Part shown: positions 42,868-51,599 of the stretch, one piece after another
Layout of the letters: each line of letters opens with the position of its first letter
How positions within the stretch are numbered: position 1 is the stretch's first letter
Assembly (NCBI GenBank): GCA_963820315.1
Contig: CAWFZK010000042.1
Coordinates: 62,001-126,000 of the forward strand
From: JACVRW01 sp963820315
GTDB taxonomy: Bacteria; Actinomycetota; Thermoleophilia; Solirubrobacterales; Thermoleophilaceae
Length of the DNA stretch: 64,000 bases
Direction: 5' to 3'
Made by a program: the position numbers and the translations under genes
Notes under the pieces: generated by a model
What the model was told of the DNA's origin: nothing
The model's input: only the letters and a program-made list of their open reading frames with translations
Databases searched by the model: none

Positions 42868-45681
42868 GTGGGCCGGCCTGCACCGACGAGTGCGCGGCTG
42901 CTCGACCGCGACCGCGAGCTGGGCGAGATCCTCGAGCGCCTCGACGCCGCTCGCACGGGAGCGGGCTCGGCGCTCGTCGTCGAGGGGCCCGGCGGGATCG
43001 GGAAGACGGAGTTGCTGCTGGCGGCCGAGCGGGAGGCACGCGCGCGCGGCATGTGCGTGCTGACCGCACGCGGCGCCGAGCTCGAGCGCGAGTTCGCCTT
43101 TGGAGTGGTGCGGCAGCTGTTCGAGGCGCGCGTCCACGGCCCCGACGCCGACGAGCTCATGGACGGGGCCGCGGCGCTGTGCGCGCCCGTCTTCGAGCTG
43201 GTTGGACACGGTGAGGAGGACGAGCGCTCGTTCGCCGTGCTGCACGGGCTCTACTGGCTGTGTGCGAGCCTCGCGGACCGGGCCCCGCTGCTCGTGCTGG
43301 TCGATGACGCGCACTGGTCCGATCCGGCCTCACTGGCCTTCCTCGCCTACCTCGCCCGCCGCGTGGAGGACCTGCCGGTGGCGCTGGCCGTGGCGAGCCG
43401 ACCCGGTGCCGAGGAGGTCGAGGAGCAGCTGCTCGAGGAGCTGCTCGGGCACCCCCGCGCCGGGCTCGTGCGGCCGGGACCGCTCGGCGGAGCCGCGCTC
43501 GAGGCGCTGCTGCGCGAGGAGACGGGCGACGACCCCGACGAGGCCTTCGTGGACGCCTGCCTCGCCGCGACCGAGGGCAACCCCTTTCTCGTGCGCGAGC
43601 TGGTGCGCGAGGTCGGCGAGCGCGAAATCGCAGCCTCGGCCCGTGACGCCGAACGGGTCCGCGAGCTCGGCCCGCGCACCGTGGCACGCCGCCTGCTCGC
43701 CAGGCTCGCGAACGCGTCCCCGCTGGCGGTCGAGGTGGTGCGAGCGGTCGCGGTGCTGGGCGCGGACGCGGACGTGCGCCGCCTGGCGCGGCTCGCCCAC
43801 CTGCCGGCCGACGAGGTGGGCCCGGTCCTCGATGCGCTGCGCACGGCCGACGTCCTGACGGGCGAGCAGCCCGTCGAGTTCGTGCACCCGATCACCCGCT
43901 CGGCGATCTACGCGGCGATACCGGCCGGGGAGCGGGGGCGCCTGCACGGCCTCGCCGCGGAGCTGCTGCGCACGGAGGGCGCCGCGAGCGAGCGCATCGC
44001 GAGCCACCTGCTCGTGACCGAGCCGGGCGGTGCCGAGGCGACCGTCGACTTCCTCGTCTCCGCCGCCCATGGGGCGCTGGGGCGCGGCGCCCCGAGCTCG
44101 GCGGCCGCCTACCTGCGTCGTGCGCTCGCGGAGCCGCCCGCCGCGGACGAGCGGGCCAGGCTGCTGGCCGAGCTCGGCTCCGCCGAGTCGCTCGTCGGCG
44201 ACGCCCGCGCGATCGGCCACCTGAGCGAGGCGCTCGAGAGCTCACCCGAGAGCGAACCGCGCAGGATGGCCGCACTCGCGCTCGCCCAGTTCTTCGTCCT
44301 CTCGGGCGAGACGGGGCGCGCGGCCTCCCTCTATGAGTCAGCCGCCCCTCGGCATGAGCGCTGGGCGCTCCGGCTGGAGGCATCCGCCGTAGCCGCGGGC
44401 GTGGGCGACGTGGCGGTGGCGCCGCTGATGGCGGAGCGCGTCGACGCGCTGCGAGCGGTCGTGGAGCGGGATCCCGGTGCTCCGTCGGGGGTCTTCGCCG
44501 CGGTTGCGATCGCGAATGCGCAGACGGCCACGCCCGCCGGCGAGATCGTTGCGCCGGCGAGGCGGGCGCGCGCCGGCGCGAAGCGCCGCGGCCTCGGCTG
44601 GGCGACCTGGCTCGTCGCCCTCTTCACCTCGCTTCTCTTCGCAGAGCACTACGACGAGGCCGAGGAGCTCGTCGAAGAGGGGCTCGCGATCGCCCGCTCG
44701 CGGGGATCCGAGATCCACTTCGCGATGTGCTCCGCGATGCGCAGCTGCCTGGCGCTGCGCCGGGGGGCGCTGGGCGACGCCGAGGAGGACGCGCGCGTGG
44801 CCCTGCAGGCGGCCCCGCGCCAGGCCCACGGCTTCTACGGGATGTTCGCGCTCGCGGGCCTGACGGAGGCCCTCGTCGAGCGCGGACTGCCGGCCGAGGC
44901 CGAGCGCGAGCTGGAGCGGATCGGGCTCCCGGAGCGCTCGTCCGCGCTCACCTACGGCCCCCTGCTCAGCGCGCGCGGGCGGCTGCGGCTTGCGCAGGGG
45001 CGCGCCGAGGAGGCGCTGGAGGACTTCCTGGCAGCCGGGCGCCATCTGCTGCGCGGCGAGTGCACCACGCCGAGCGCCGCCGCGTGGCGCTCCGGCGCCG
45101 CCGGCGCGCAGCTCGCGCTCGGAGACCCGGAGGCCGCCCGAGCGCTCGCGGCCGAGGAGGCCGAGCTCGCCCGGACGGCGGGCTTTCCCCGCGCGCTCGG
45201 CATCGCCCTGCGAGCCGAGGGACTCGCCACGGGTGGCGAGAGCGGCCTCGCGCTGCTGGAGGCCTCGGTCGAGTCGCTCGAGCGCTCGCAGGCACAGCTC
45301 GAGCTCGGCAGGTCGCTCGCCGAGCTCGGTGCGCGGCTCAGACGCGACGGACGCCGCGCGGACTCGCGCGAGCCGCTGCGGCGCGCGCTCGATCTGGCCA
45401 GCCGCTGCGGCGCAGCTGCGCTCGCCGAGCAGGCCCGCACCGAGCTCCGCGCCGCGGGGGGGCGGCCGCGCCAGGACGTGCTGTCGGGGCCCGGCTCACT
45501 CACCGCGAGCGAGCGGCGTGTCGCGGAGCTGGCCGCGGAGGGTCTCAGCAACCGCGAGATCGCCCAAGCGTTGTTCGTGTCCTTGCGCACGGTCGAAACC
45601 CACCTCACGCACGCGTTCCAGAAGCTCGACATCGACTCCCGCACGAAGCTCGCCGACGCCCTGCGCGGCACCACGACATGA
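42868..45681 (+). CDS. LAL-type LuxR regulator with AAA ATPase domain
   Basis: 937 residues, intact. AAA domain: Walker A GPGGIGKT (residues 40-47), Walker B LLVLVDDAHW near 150, and the arginine-rich sensor region DLPVALAVASRPGAEEVEEQ. Helical TPR-like repeats span about 380-850 (ALGRGAPSSAAAYLRRALAE). The C-terminal LuxR HTH reads LTASERRVAELAAEGLSNRE then IAQALFVSLRTVETHLTHAF. These MalT-like proteins activate transcription upon ligand and ATP binding. The partner gene may be the acyl-CoA synthetase 56 bases downstream. GTG 42868 follows a -10 element. Confidence 0.9.
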   Translation: MGRPAPTSARLLDRDRELGEILERLDAARTGAGSALVVEGPGGIGKTELLLAAEREARARGMCVLTARGAELEREFAFGVVRQLFEARVHGPDADELMDGAAALCAPVFELVGHGEEDERSFAVLHGLYWLCASLADRAPLLVLVDDAHWSDPASLAFLAYLARRVEDLPVALAVASRPGAEEVEEQLLEELLGHPRAGLVRPGPLGGAALEALLREETGDDPDEAFVDACLAATEGNPFLVRELVREVGEREIAASARDAERVRELGPRTVARRLLARLANASPLAVEVVRAVAVLGADADVRRLARLAHLPADEVGPVLDALRTADVLTGEQPVEFVHPITRSAIYAAIPAGERGRLHGLAAELLRTEGAASERIASHLLVTEPGGAEATVDFLVSAAHGALGRGAPSSAAAYLRRALAEPPAADERARLLAELGSAESLVGDARAIGHLSEALESSPESEPRRMAALALAQFFVLSGETGRAASLYESAAPRHERWALRLEASAVAAGVGDVAVAPLMAERVDALRAVVERDPGAPSGVFAAVAIANAQTATPAGEIVAPARRARAGAKRRGLGWATWLVALFTSLLFAEHYDEAEELVEEGLAIARSRGSEIHFAMCSAMRSCLALRRGALGDAEEDARVALQAAPRQAHGFYGMFALAGLTEALVERGLPAEAERELERIGLPERSSALTYGPLLSARGRLRLAQGRAEEALEDFLAAGRHLLRGECTTPSAAAWRSGAAGAQLALGDPEAARALAAEEAELARTAGFPRALGIALRAEGLATGGESGLALLEASVESLERSQAQLELGRSLAELGARLRRDGRRADSREPLRRALDLASRCGAAALAEQARTELRAAGGRPRQDVLSGPGSLTASERRVAELAAEGLSNREIAQALFVSLRTVETHLTHAFQKLDIDSRTKLADALRGTTT

Positions 45682-45737
45682 AAATCTCGTGGTCGGGCCA
45701 CGATGCGCCGCCGGCCCCCGGGGCAGACCATCGGCGC

Positions 45738-47507
45738 ATGAACACGACTGCCGTGCAGACCGCGCCGACGACGCCGGCGACCCTCGACGATCAGACCCTG
45801 TGCGCCGCCTTCCAGCGCACGGCCGCCGAGCGACCGGACGAGCTCGCGCTGGCCGACGAGCGCCACGCGGCCGGCATCAGCTGGCACGAGTACGGCGAGC
45901 GCGTGCGCCGCATCGCCGAGGGCCTGCACTCGCTCGGCCTGCGCCGCGGCGACACACTCGCCCTGCTGCTCACCAACCGCAGCGAGTTCCACCTCCTCGA
46001 CGCCGCGGCGATCCACCTGGGAGCCGTGCCCTTCTCGGTCTACACGACGAGCGCACCCGAGCAGATCGAATATCTCCTGCGCGACTCGGGCGCCCGCGTG
46101 GTCGTGACGGAGACGGCCCTGCACGACCGGCTCGCGCAGGCGCTCGACCTGGGCGAGCGGCCGCCCGACTCACTCGTCATCGTCGACGGCCCGACCGGCG
46201 CCCTGACCCTCGACGAGCTGGAGCTGCGGCGTTCGGCCGGGTTCGACTTCGACGCGAGCTGGAGCGCCGTCGGCGCCGACGACCTGCTGACGCTCATCTA
46301 CACCTCGGGCACGACCGGCCCGCCCAAGGGCGTCGAGCTGACGCACCGGAACCTGCTCGCCGCGTGGCGTGGCCTGCAGGCAGCCTGGGAACTCCCGCAC
46401 CCGGGCAGCTCGACGATCTCCTACCTGCCCTCGGCGCATATCGCCGATCGCTTCGGCTGCCACTACGCCGGCATGCTCTTCGGCACGGCGATCACCTCGT
46501 GCGGCGACCCGCGCCAGGTCGGCAAGCTGCTTCCGGAGGTCCGGCCGACCGTGTTCGCGGCCGTCCCGCGCATCTGGCAGAAGCTCAAGGCGGGCGTCGA
46601 AGCCGCGCTCGGCGCGGAAGCCGACGACGCACGCCGCAATGCGATGGCCTGGGCGCTCGAGACCGGCCGGACGGTCGTCGAGCTCGAGCAGCGCGGCGAG
46701 GCGGTCCCCGCGGACCTGCGCGACGAGCTCGCGCGCGCCGATGAGCTCGTGCTGTCCGGCATTCGCGCCCGGCTCGGGCTCGACCGTTGCGAGATCGCGG
46801 TATGCGCTGCGGCGCCTGTGCCGCCGGAGGTGCTCACGTTCCTACAGGGCCTTGGGTTGCCGATCGTCGAGCTCTACGGGTTGTCCGAGACGTCCGCCGT
46901 CGCCACCGCCAACCGGCCTGGCCACCAGCGGATCGGAACGGTCGGCCAGCCGGCTCCGGGCGTGGAGCTGCGGCTCGCGGACGACGGCGAGATCCTCCTG
47001 CGCGGCGACGTGCTCATGCGCGGCTACCGCAACCGCCCGGACCAGACGGGCGAGGCGATCGACGCCGACGGCTGGCTCCACACGGGCGACGTGGGCGTGC
47101 TCGACGAGGACGGCTATCTGCGCATCGTCGACCGCAAGAAGGAGCTGATCATCAATGCGGCCGGCAAGAACATGTCGCCGGCGAACATCGAGTCGGCGCT
47201 CAAAGCCGCCAGCGGCCTGATCGGCCAGGCCTGCGTGATCGGCGACGCCCGGCCCTACAACGTCGCGCTGCTCACACCCGACGCGGAGGCGTCGGGCCGG
47301 CTCGCGCCCGAGGCCCTGCACGCCGAGATCGCCGCGGCGGTCGAGCGCGCGAACGCGCGCCTGTCGCGCGTCGAGCAGATCAAGCGCCACCGCCTGCTCG
47401 AGCACGACTGGATGCCCGGCGGCGTCGAGCTGACGCCGACGATGAAGCTGAAGCGGCGCGCGATCGCGAAGCGCTACGCGGACGAGATCGAGCGGCTCTA
47501 CGCCTAG
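45738..47507 (+). CDS. AMP-dependent acyl-CoA synthetase/ligase
   Basis: 589 residues of the ANL superfamily. Adenylate motifs: LIYTSGTTGPPKGVELTH (P-loop, ~180-200), VELYGLSETSAVATANRP (A5), GWLHTGDVGVLDEDGYLRIV (A7) and DRKKELIINAAGKNMSPANI (A8). The catalytic Lys near the C-terminus lies in TPTMKLKRRAI. The pattern and length are those of long-chain fatty acyl-CoA synthetases (FadD/bubblegum type). It activates a carboxylic acid to acyl-AMP and then acyl-CoA in the cytosol; the chain length is unknown. It follows the LAL regulator and may be its target. Confidence 0.9.
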   Translation: MNTTAVQTAPTTPATLDDQTLCAAFQRTAAERPDELALADERHAAGISWHEYGERVRRIAEGLHSLGLRRGDTLALLLTNRSEFHLLDAAAIHLGAVPFSVYTTSAPEQIEYLLRDSGARVVVTETALHDRLAQALDLGERPPDSLVIVDGPTGALTLDELELRRSAGFDFDASWSAVGADDLLTLIYTSGTTGPPKGVELTHRNLLAAWRGLQAAWELPHPGSSTISYLPSAHIADRFGCHYAGMLFGTAITSCGDPRQVGKLLPEVRPTVFAAVPRIWQKLKAGVEAALGAEADDARRNAMAWALETGRTVVELEQRGEAVPADLRDELARADELVLSGIRARLGLDRCEIAVCAAAPVPPEVLTFLQGLGLPIVELYGLSETSAVATANRPGHQRIGTVGQPAPGVELRLADDGEILLRGDVLMRGYRNRPDQTGEAIDADGWLHTGDVGVLDEDGYLRIVDRKKELIINAAGKNMSPANIESALKAASGLIGQACVIGDARPYNVALLTPDAEASGRLAPEALHAEIAAAVERANARLSRVEQIKRHRLLEHDWMPGGVELTPTMKLKRRAIAKRYADEIERLYA

Positions 47508-47620
47508 GCCCCGATTCGGCGTGGCCCCACGACCCGATCGCGGTCCGGGTCGAGATCGGGGGCCGTTGCAACGCGGCGGGGACGGTGAGAAGGTCGGTAG
47601 AGGCGACAGAAGGAGACGAG

Positions 47621-47983
47621 ATGGCCGATCGCATGCTGTTCATCGCATGGGCAGAGCCTGTCCGCGGCAGGGAGGAACGTAGCCTGGAGGTATTCAACGA
47701 CGCCCTGGGCTTCTATGGGCGCTGCCAGCAGGAGGGGCGTATCGAGAGCTTCGATGTCGCCCTGCTCGCCCCGAATCCCGATATCGGCGGCTACATCGAG
47801 CTGCACGGCAGCCCGGATCAGCTCAACGCACTGAGCGAGGATCTGGAATACCGGCGCATCCTCGCCGAGGCGACGACCGTGGTCGAGGGCATGCGCGTAA
47901 TCGAGGGCGCCACCAACCAGGGCGTCGCCGAGGAGATGGAGATCTTCCGAGAGGCGATCAGCAAGGTCCCCCAGAGCGCCTGA
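47621..47983 (+). CDS. small dimeric alpha/beta-barrel-like protein of unknown function
   Basis: 120 residues. The start DRMLFIAWAEPVRGREERSL followed by FNDALGFYGRCQQEGRIESF and GYIELHGSPDQLNAL is typical of ferredoxin-like dimeric alpha/beta-barrel proteins (EthD/YCII-like), many of which have no known activity. A strong AGGAGACGAG precedes ATG 47621. It is a single gene, 113 bases behind the acyl-CoA synthetase, in the same direction. I do not recognise the exact family. Confidence 0.7.
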   Translation: MADRMLFIAWAEPVRGREERSLEVFNDALGFYGRCQQEGRIESFDVALLAPNPDIGGYIELHGSPDQLNALSEDLEYRRILAEATTVVEGMRVIEGATNQGVAEEMEIFREAISKVPQSA

Positions 47984-48063
47984 CGGGGTTCCCAAGCCGG
48001 CGCAGTGCGTTCGGCCGGCCGAGGAGGGATCGCCTGCCCGTCGAATGGGTATGGATCGCTCCG

Positions 48064-48303
48064 ATGGATCGGCAGGGAAGGCCCGACCGGGCGCACATCG
48101 CCGCGCTGATCGAGACGGCGGCGACGAGACAGCGCGCCGCAGGTGGAGCGTTGGCGGCTCTCGTCGCGGCGCGACGGCCCGGGCCGGCGGATCGCTCACT
48201 CCCCGTCGCGGCGGAATGGCTGCGGCGCTGGCGGCCGCAGCGACTGACCGCCCCCGCGCCGGACTGCACTTGCGCGGCGGGGCGCTGCACGTGGTGTAAC
48301 TGA
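48064..48303 (+). CDS. small protein with C-terminal cysteine cluster
   Basis: 79 residues from ATG 48064, or more from an upstream CTG at 48034, which lies 6-7 bases behind GAGGAGG (48021-48027). The body is Ala/Arg-rich helix (AHIAALIETAATRQRAAGG), ending with a Cys group CTCAAGRCTWCN that could bind a metal (CxCx6Cx2C). The stretch 47984-48353 otherwise has no gene, so this is the best candidate in it. I recognise no family and the ORF could be chance. Confidence 0.4.
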   Translation: MDRQGRPDRAHIAALIETAATRQRAAGGALAALVAARRPGPADRSLPVAAEWLRRWRPQRLTAPAPDCTCAAGRCTWCN

Positions 48304-48338
48304 ATTCCGCTAGGTGAAGCGCTCGACGAGGTCGAGCG

Positions 48339-48344
48339 TACTCT
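48339..48344 (+). promoter_or_regulatory. -10 element before nhaA
   Basis: TACTCT ends 9 bases before ATG 48354. A leaderless transcript is predicted. No -35 hexamer or ribosome binding site is visible. Confidence 0.35.
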
Positions 48345-48353
48345 CAGGCGGCC

Positions 48354-50252
48354 ATGAACACGCAGTTCCGGGAGCGCACGGCCTGGGCACGCAATCTCGC
48401 CGCGCCGGTGCGCAGCTTCCTCAACACCGAGACGAGCGGCGCGCTCGCGCTCCTGGCCGCGTCGGTCGCCGCTCTCATCTGGGCCAACCTGCCCTGGTGG
48501 GAGTCCTACGAGTCGTTCTGGACCACCGACCTGTCGATCCGCATCGGCGACGACGCGCTGACGCTCGACCTGCGCGACTGGGTCAACGAGGGCCTCATGA
48601 CGTTGTTCTTCCTCGTGGTCGGGCTCGAGGCGAAGCGCGAGCTCGACCTGGGCGAGCTGCGCGACCGGCGCAGCGTGGCGATCCCGGTGCTGGCCGCGCT
48701 CGGCGGACTCGCCGTGCCGGTGCTCATCTACCTCGCGATCAACGCCGGAGAGCCATCGTCGGACGGCTGGGGCGCCGCGATGTCGACCGACACGGCCTTC
48801 GCCCTCGGCGTGCTGGCGCTGGTGGCGCCGCAGGCGACGCGCCTGCGCGTTCGGCTCCTCACGCTCGTCGTCATCGACGACCTCGTGGCGCTGATCGTGA
48901 TCGCGACCGTCTACACCGAGCACGTCGAGCTCATGCCGCTGCTGATCGCGCTCGGCCTGTTCGCGGTCCTGCTCGGGCTGCGCTTCGTGCCGGTCGCGGG
49001 ACGCCTGCAGGTGGCGGCTCTGCTGGGCGTGGGGATCTGGATCGCGCTGCACGAGTCCGGCGTCGATCCGGTGATCACCGGCCTCGTCGTGGGGCTCGCC
49101 ACGACCGCCTATACGCCCGCGCGCGGGGCGCTCGAGCGAGCGACCGAGCAGACGCGCACGTTCCGCGAGCAGCCGACGCCCGAGCTCGCCCGCTCGGCCC
49201 AGGTCGGCATCGCGGCCGCGCTGTCGGTCAACGAGAGGCTCCAGTACCGGCTGCACCCGTGGACCAGCTACGTGATCGTGCCGCTGTTCGCGCTCGCGAA
49301 CCTGGGCATCCACCTCGACGGGCAGCTGCTGAGCGACGCAGCCACGTCACCGATCACGCTGGGGATCATCTGCGGGTACGTGGTCGGCAAGCCGGTGGGG
49401 ATCTCCCTGGCGGCCTGGCTCGCATCGCGGTCGTGGCTGTCGGGGCTGCGGCTGTCGCTCAGCTGGCCGGTGATCGTGGGCGGGGGCACCGTCGCGGGGC
49501 TCGGGTTCACGGTGGCGCTGCTCGTCGCGAGCATCGCCTTCAGCGGTCAGGAGCTCGCCGAGGCGAAGCTCGGCATCCTCGGCGCGGCGATCATCGCCAC
49601 GCTCCTCAGCTGGCTGATCTTCCGCCTCATCATCCCGAGGCTGCCCGCCTCGATGCGCGCGCGCCAGCCGGCCGGCGCGACCGACGCGATCATGGACCTG
49701 TCCGACGAGATCGACCCCGATCGCGACCACGTTCGCGGCTCAGACGACGCCCCGGTGACGCTGGTCGAGTACGGCGACTACCAGTGCCCGTACTGCGGCC
49801 AGGCCGAGGTCGTGATCCGCTCGCTGCTCGACTCGTTCGGCGACGACCTGCGCTACGTCTGGCGCCACCTGCCCCTGAACGACGTCCACCCGAACGCGCA
49901 GCTCGCGGCCGAGGCCGCCGAGGCGGCCGGCGCCCAGGGCCGCTTCTGGGAGCTGCACGACCTCCTCCTCGACCACCAGGACCAGCTGCTCCCCACGGAT
50001 CTCGCACGCCACGCCAACGACGTCGGTCTGGACATGCACCGCTTCTGGGACGACCTGCGCCGCCGCGAGTTCGCCGACCGGGTGGGGGAGGACGTGGCGA
50101 GCGCCGACATGAGCGGCGTGGCCGGCACGCCGACGTTCTTCATCAACGGCGTCCGCCACCAGGGCGCATACGACATCGACACCCTGGCCGACGCGGTCCG
50201 GCGCGCGCGCAAGCTCGCGGAGCAGCGCCGGGCGGCGTCACTGCCTTCCTGA
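48354..50252 (+). CDS. nhaA: NhaA Na+/H+ antiporter fused to a thioredoxin-fold (DsbA-like) domain
   Basis: 632 residues. Residues 1-445 form NhaA: the pH/ion site VVIDDLVALIVIA with Asp175-Asp176, the STDTAFALGVLAL element, and NlgIHLDGQLL-type periplasmic segments, with about 12 helices. NhaA exports Na+ in exchange for two H+. From about residue 465 a thioredoxin-fold domain begins (LVEYGDYQCPYCGQAEVVIR) with active-site Cys478 and Cys481; the cis-Pro loop is AGTPTFFING near 590. This DsbA-like part resembles the C-terminal domains of other actinobacterial NhaA proteins. How the two halves cooperate is unknown; redox control of ion exchange is inference. Confidence 0.9.
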   Translation: MNTQFRERTAWARNLAAPVRSFLNTETSGALALLAASVAALIWANLPWWESYESFWTTDLSIRIGDDALTLDLRDWVNEGLMTLFFLVVGLEAKRELDLGELRDRRSVAIPVLAALGGLAVPVLIYLAINAGEPSSDGWGAAMSTDTAFALGVLALVAPQATRLRVRLLTLVVIDDLVALIVIATVYTEHVELMPLLIALGLFAVLLGLRFVPVAGRLQVAALLGVGIWIALHESGVDPVITGLVVGLATTAYTPARGALERATEQTRTFREQPTPELARSAQVGIAAALSVNERLQYRLHPWTSYVIVPLFALANLGIHLDGQLLSDAATSPITLGIICGYVVGKPVGISLAAWLASRSWLSGLRLSLSWPVIVGGGTVAGLGFTVALLVASIAFSGQELAEAKLGILGAAIIATLLSWLIFRLIIPRLPASMRARQPAGATDAIMDLSDEIDPDRDHVRGSDDAPVTLVEYGDYQCPYCGQAEVVIRSLLDSFGDDLRYVWRHLPLNDVHPNAQLAAEAAEAAGAQGRFWELHDLLLDHQDQLLPTDLARHANDVGLDMHRFWDDLRRREFADRVGEDVASADMSGVAGTPTFFINGVRHQGAYDIDTLADAVRRARKLAEQRRAASLPS

Positions 50253-50259
50253 CGAGCGA

Positions 50260-50658
50260 CTACCCGCCCTCGACCGGGCGGAAGCCGGTCAGCTCGTAGA
50301 CGGCGCTGGTCGTTCGCTTCAGGCGCAGCTCGAGCGGCACGACGAACCGATGCACGATCGGGTGTCTGCGCACGAGCAGCCGCTCCGCGGCGCGCGCCTC
50401 GTCACCGCTCAGCAGACGAGCCTGCGCGCGGAGGGGCGCGCCGGTCGGCCTGCCGCGCAAGCTGCTGGGAGCCAGCTCGACGTCGGCGAAGTTGCGCAGG
50501 CGCTTGACCTTCCAGCTGTCCGCCGGAGTGCCGAAGTACGCGCGCTCGCCCTCGACGGTGAGGTTGACCGGCGTCCCCACCCAGTCACCGGCGCGCCTGC
50601 GGGTTCGGAGCAGCACCGCCCAGCTGCGCTCGAGCGGCTCCAACGGCGAGGCGCTCAC
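50260..50658 (-). CDS. PPOX-class flavin/F420-dependent oxidoreductase
   Basis: 132 residues with the split-barrel PPOX pattern: RAGDWVGTPVNLTVEGERAY, FGTPADSWKVKRLRNFADVE and ELAPSSLRGRPTG, ending LRLKRTTSAVYELTGFRPVE. The family (TIGR03666-like) binds F420 or FMN as a dimer and reduces unknown substrates. The start overlaps the stop of the upstream cupin gene by 4 bases, so they form one operon under the MarR operators at 51088-51142. Confidence 0.85.
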   Translation of the reverse strand: MSASPLEPLERSWAVLLRTRRRAGDWVGTPVNLTVEGERAYFGTPADSWKVKRLRNFADVELAPSSLRGRPTGAPLRAQARLLSGDEARAAERLLVRRHPIVHRFVVPLELRLKRTTSAVYELTGFRPVEGG

Positions 50659-51068
50659 CGGATCGCCTCGAGCGGCCGCGTCATCTCGATGCCGTGCGCG
50701 GCGGCGAGGGCGACAACGTCGTCGGTCAGCGCAGCCGCGCGCACGAAGCGCTCGAACTCTGCGCCGGGCGCGAGCACCACGAACGCCTCGCCGTCCTCGC
50801 TCGACTCGTTGCGGACGGTGTGCTCGCGGCCACCCGGGATCGCGACGACATCTCCCGCTCGCGCCGTCGAGCGCCCGACCTCCCCGTCGCCATCGGCGAC
50901 GTAGAACGCGAACTCGCCGCGCTCGACCCGGTAGAGCTCTGCCGCGGCGTGGCGGTGAAGCCCGGGCGGGCCGCCTCCGGGCGGCATCCGGATCTCGAAG
51001 GCGAGCAGGGCGCCGTCACTGTCCGCGCTCGTGACGCGGAGGCTGAGCTCATCGGTTCCGATCTGCAT
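50655..51068 (-). CDS. cupin-domain protein
   Basis: 137 residues forming one cupin barrel: MPPGGGPPGLHRHAAAELYR supplies His-x-His and Glu of motif 1, and GDVVAIPGGREHTVRNES the His of motif 2, so a divalent metal should be bound. Cupins range from isomerases to dioxygenases and binding proteins; the substrate is unknown. It is the first gene of the pair with the PPOX gene, divergent from the MarR gene at 51144 across a 75-base region with two palindromic operators. Confidence 0.85.
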   Translation of the reverse strand: MQIGTDELSLRVTSADSDGALLAFEIRMPPGGGPPGLHRHAAAELYRVERGEFAFYVADGDGEVGRSTARAGDVVAIPGGREHTVRNESSEDGEAFVVLAPGAEFERFVRAAALTDDVVALAAAHGIEMTRPLEAIR

Positions 51069-51087
51069 GTGAGTTCCTTTCCTCGAA

Positions 51088-51104
51088 AGACAGGTTGCCT
51101 GTCT
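51088..51104. promoter_or_regulatory. MarR operator 1
   Basis: AGACAGGTTGCCTGTCT is a 17-base palindrome (AGACAGG-3-CCTGTCT) located next to the cupin start. Its arms recur in operator 2, centred 38 bases away, so MarR dimers would bind on nearly the same helix face. Confidence 0.7.
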
Positions 51105-51125
51105 TGTCCGGTCGCGCGCTACGAT

Positions 51126-51142
51126 AGACAGGCTTCCTGTCC
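51126..51142. promoter_or_regulatory. MarR operator 2
   Basis: AGACAGGCTTCCTGTCC repeats the operator 1 arms (AGACAGG-3-CCTGTC) and ends one base before the MarR start codon at 51144. This fits autorepression as well as control of the divergent cupin/PPOX pair. Confidence 0.7.
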
Positions 51143-51143
51143 A

Positions 51144-51599
51144 ATGTCAAGCGAATTCCCTTTCAGCCCCGGCGAGCGCGCCCGTCCCGACAACCTCGGG
51201 ATCCTCCTGCGCGAGCCGTTCCGGATCACCTCGGCGCGCCTGCACGAGCGCTTCGCGGAGCGCGGGCACCCGGAGGTGCGCCCGCCGCACGGCAACGTGC
51301 TCCAGTTCCTCGACGCGGGCGGCACGCGCGTGAGCGTGCTCGCCGATCGCGCGCAGATGACGAAGCAGTCGATGGCCGAGCTCGTCTCGCACCTCGAGCG
51401 CCACGGCTACGTCGAACGCGTGCCGGACCCGGAGGACCGGCGCGCCAAGCTCGTGCGAGCCACGGCCCGCGGCCAGGAGGTCTACGCGATCGCGCGCGAG
51501 TTCGTGATCGACACCGAGGCCGAGTGGACGGCCAAGCTCGGCGAGCGCAAGATCGCCACGCTGCGCCGGCTGCTGAAGGAGCTGAACGAGCAGCTGTGA
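51144..51599 (+). CDS. MarR-family transcriptional regulator
   Basis: 151 residues. The winged helix (about 45-105) contains RVSVLADRAQMTKQSMAELV and HLERHGYVERVPDPEDRRAK, the MarR signature including the DxRxK wing. Dimerisation helices flank it. ATG 51144 is preceded by operator 2 rather than a ribosome binding site. The frame is open from 50694, but that part lies across the divergent genes. It probably represses itself and the cupin/PPOX operon until a small ligand or oxidant binds. It overlaps the methyltransferase start (GTGA at 51596). Confidence 0.9.
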   Translation: MSSEFPFSPGERARPDNLGILLREPFRITSARLHERFAERGHPEVRPPHGNVLQFLDAGGTRVSVLADRAQMTKQSMAELVSHLERHGYVERVPDPEDRRAKLVRATARGQEVYAIAREFVIDTEAEWTAKLGERKIATLRRLLKELNEQL

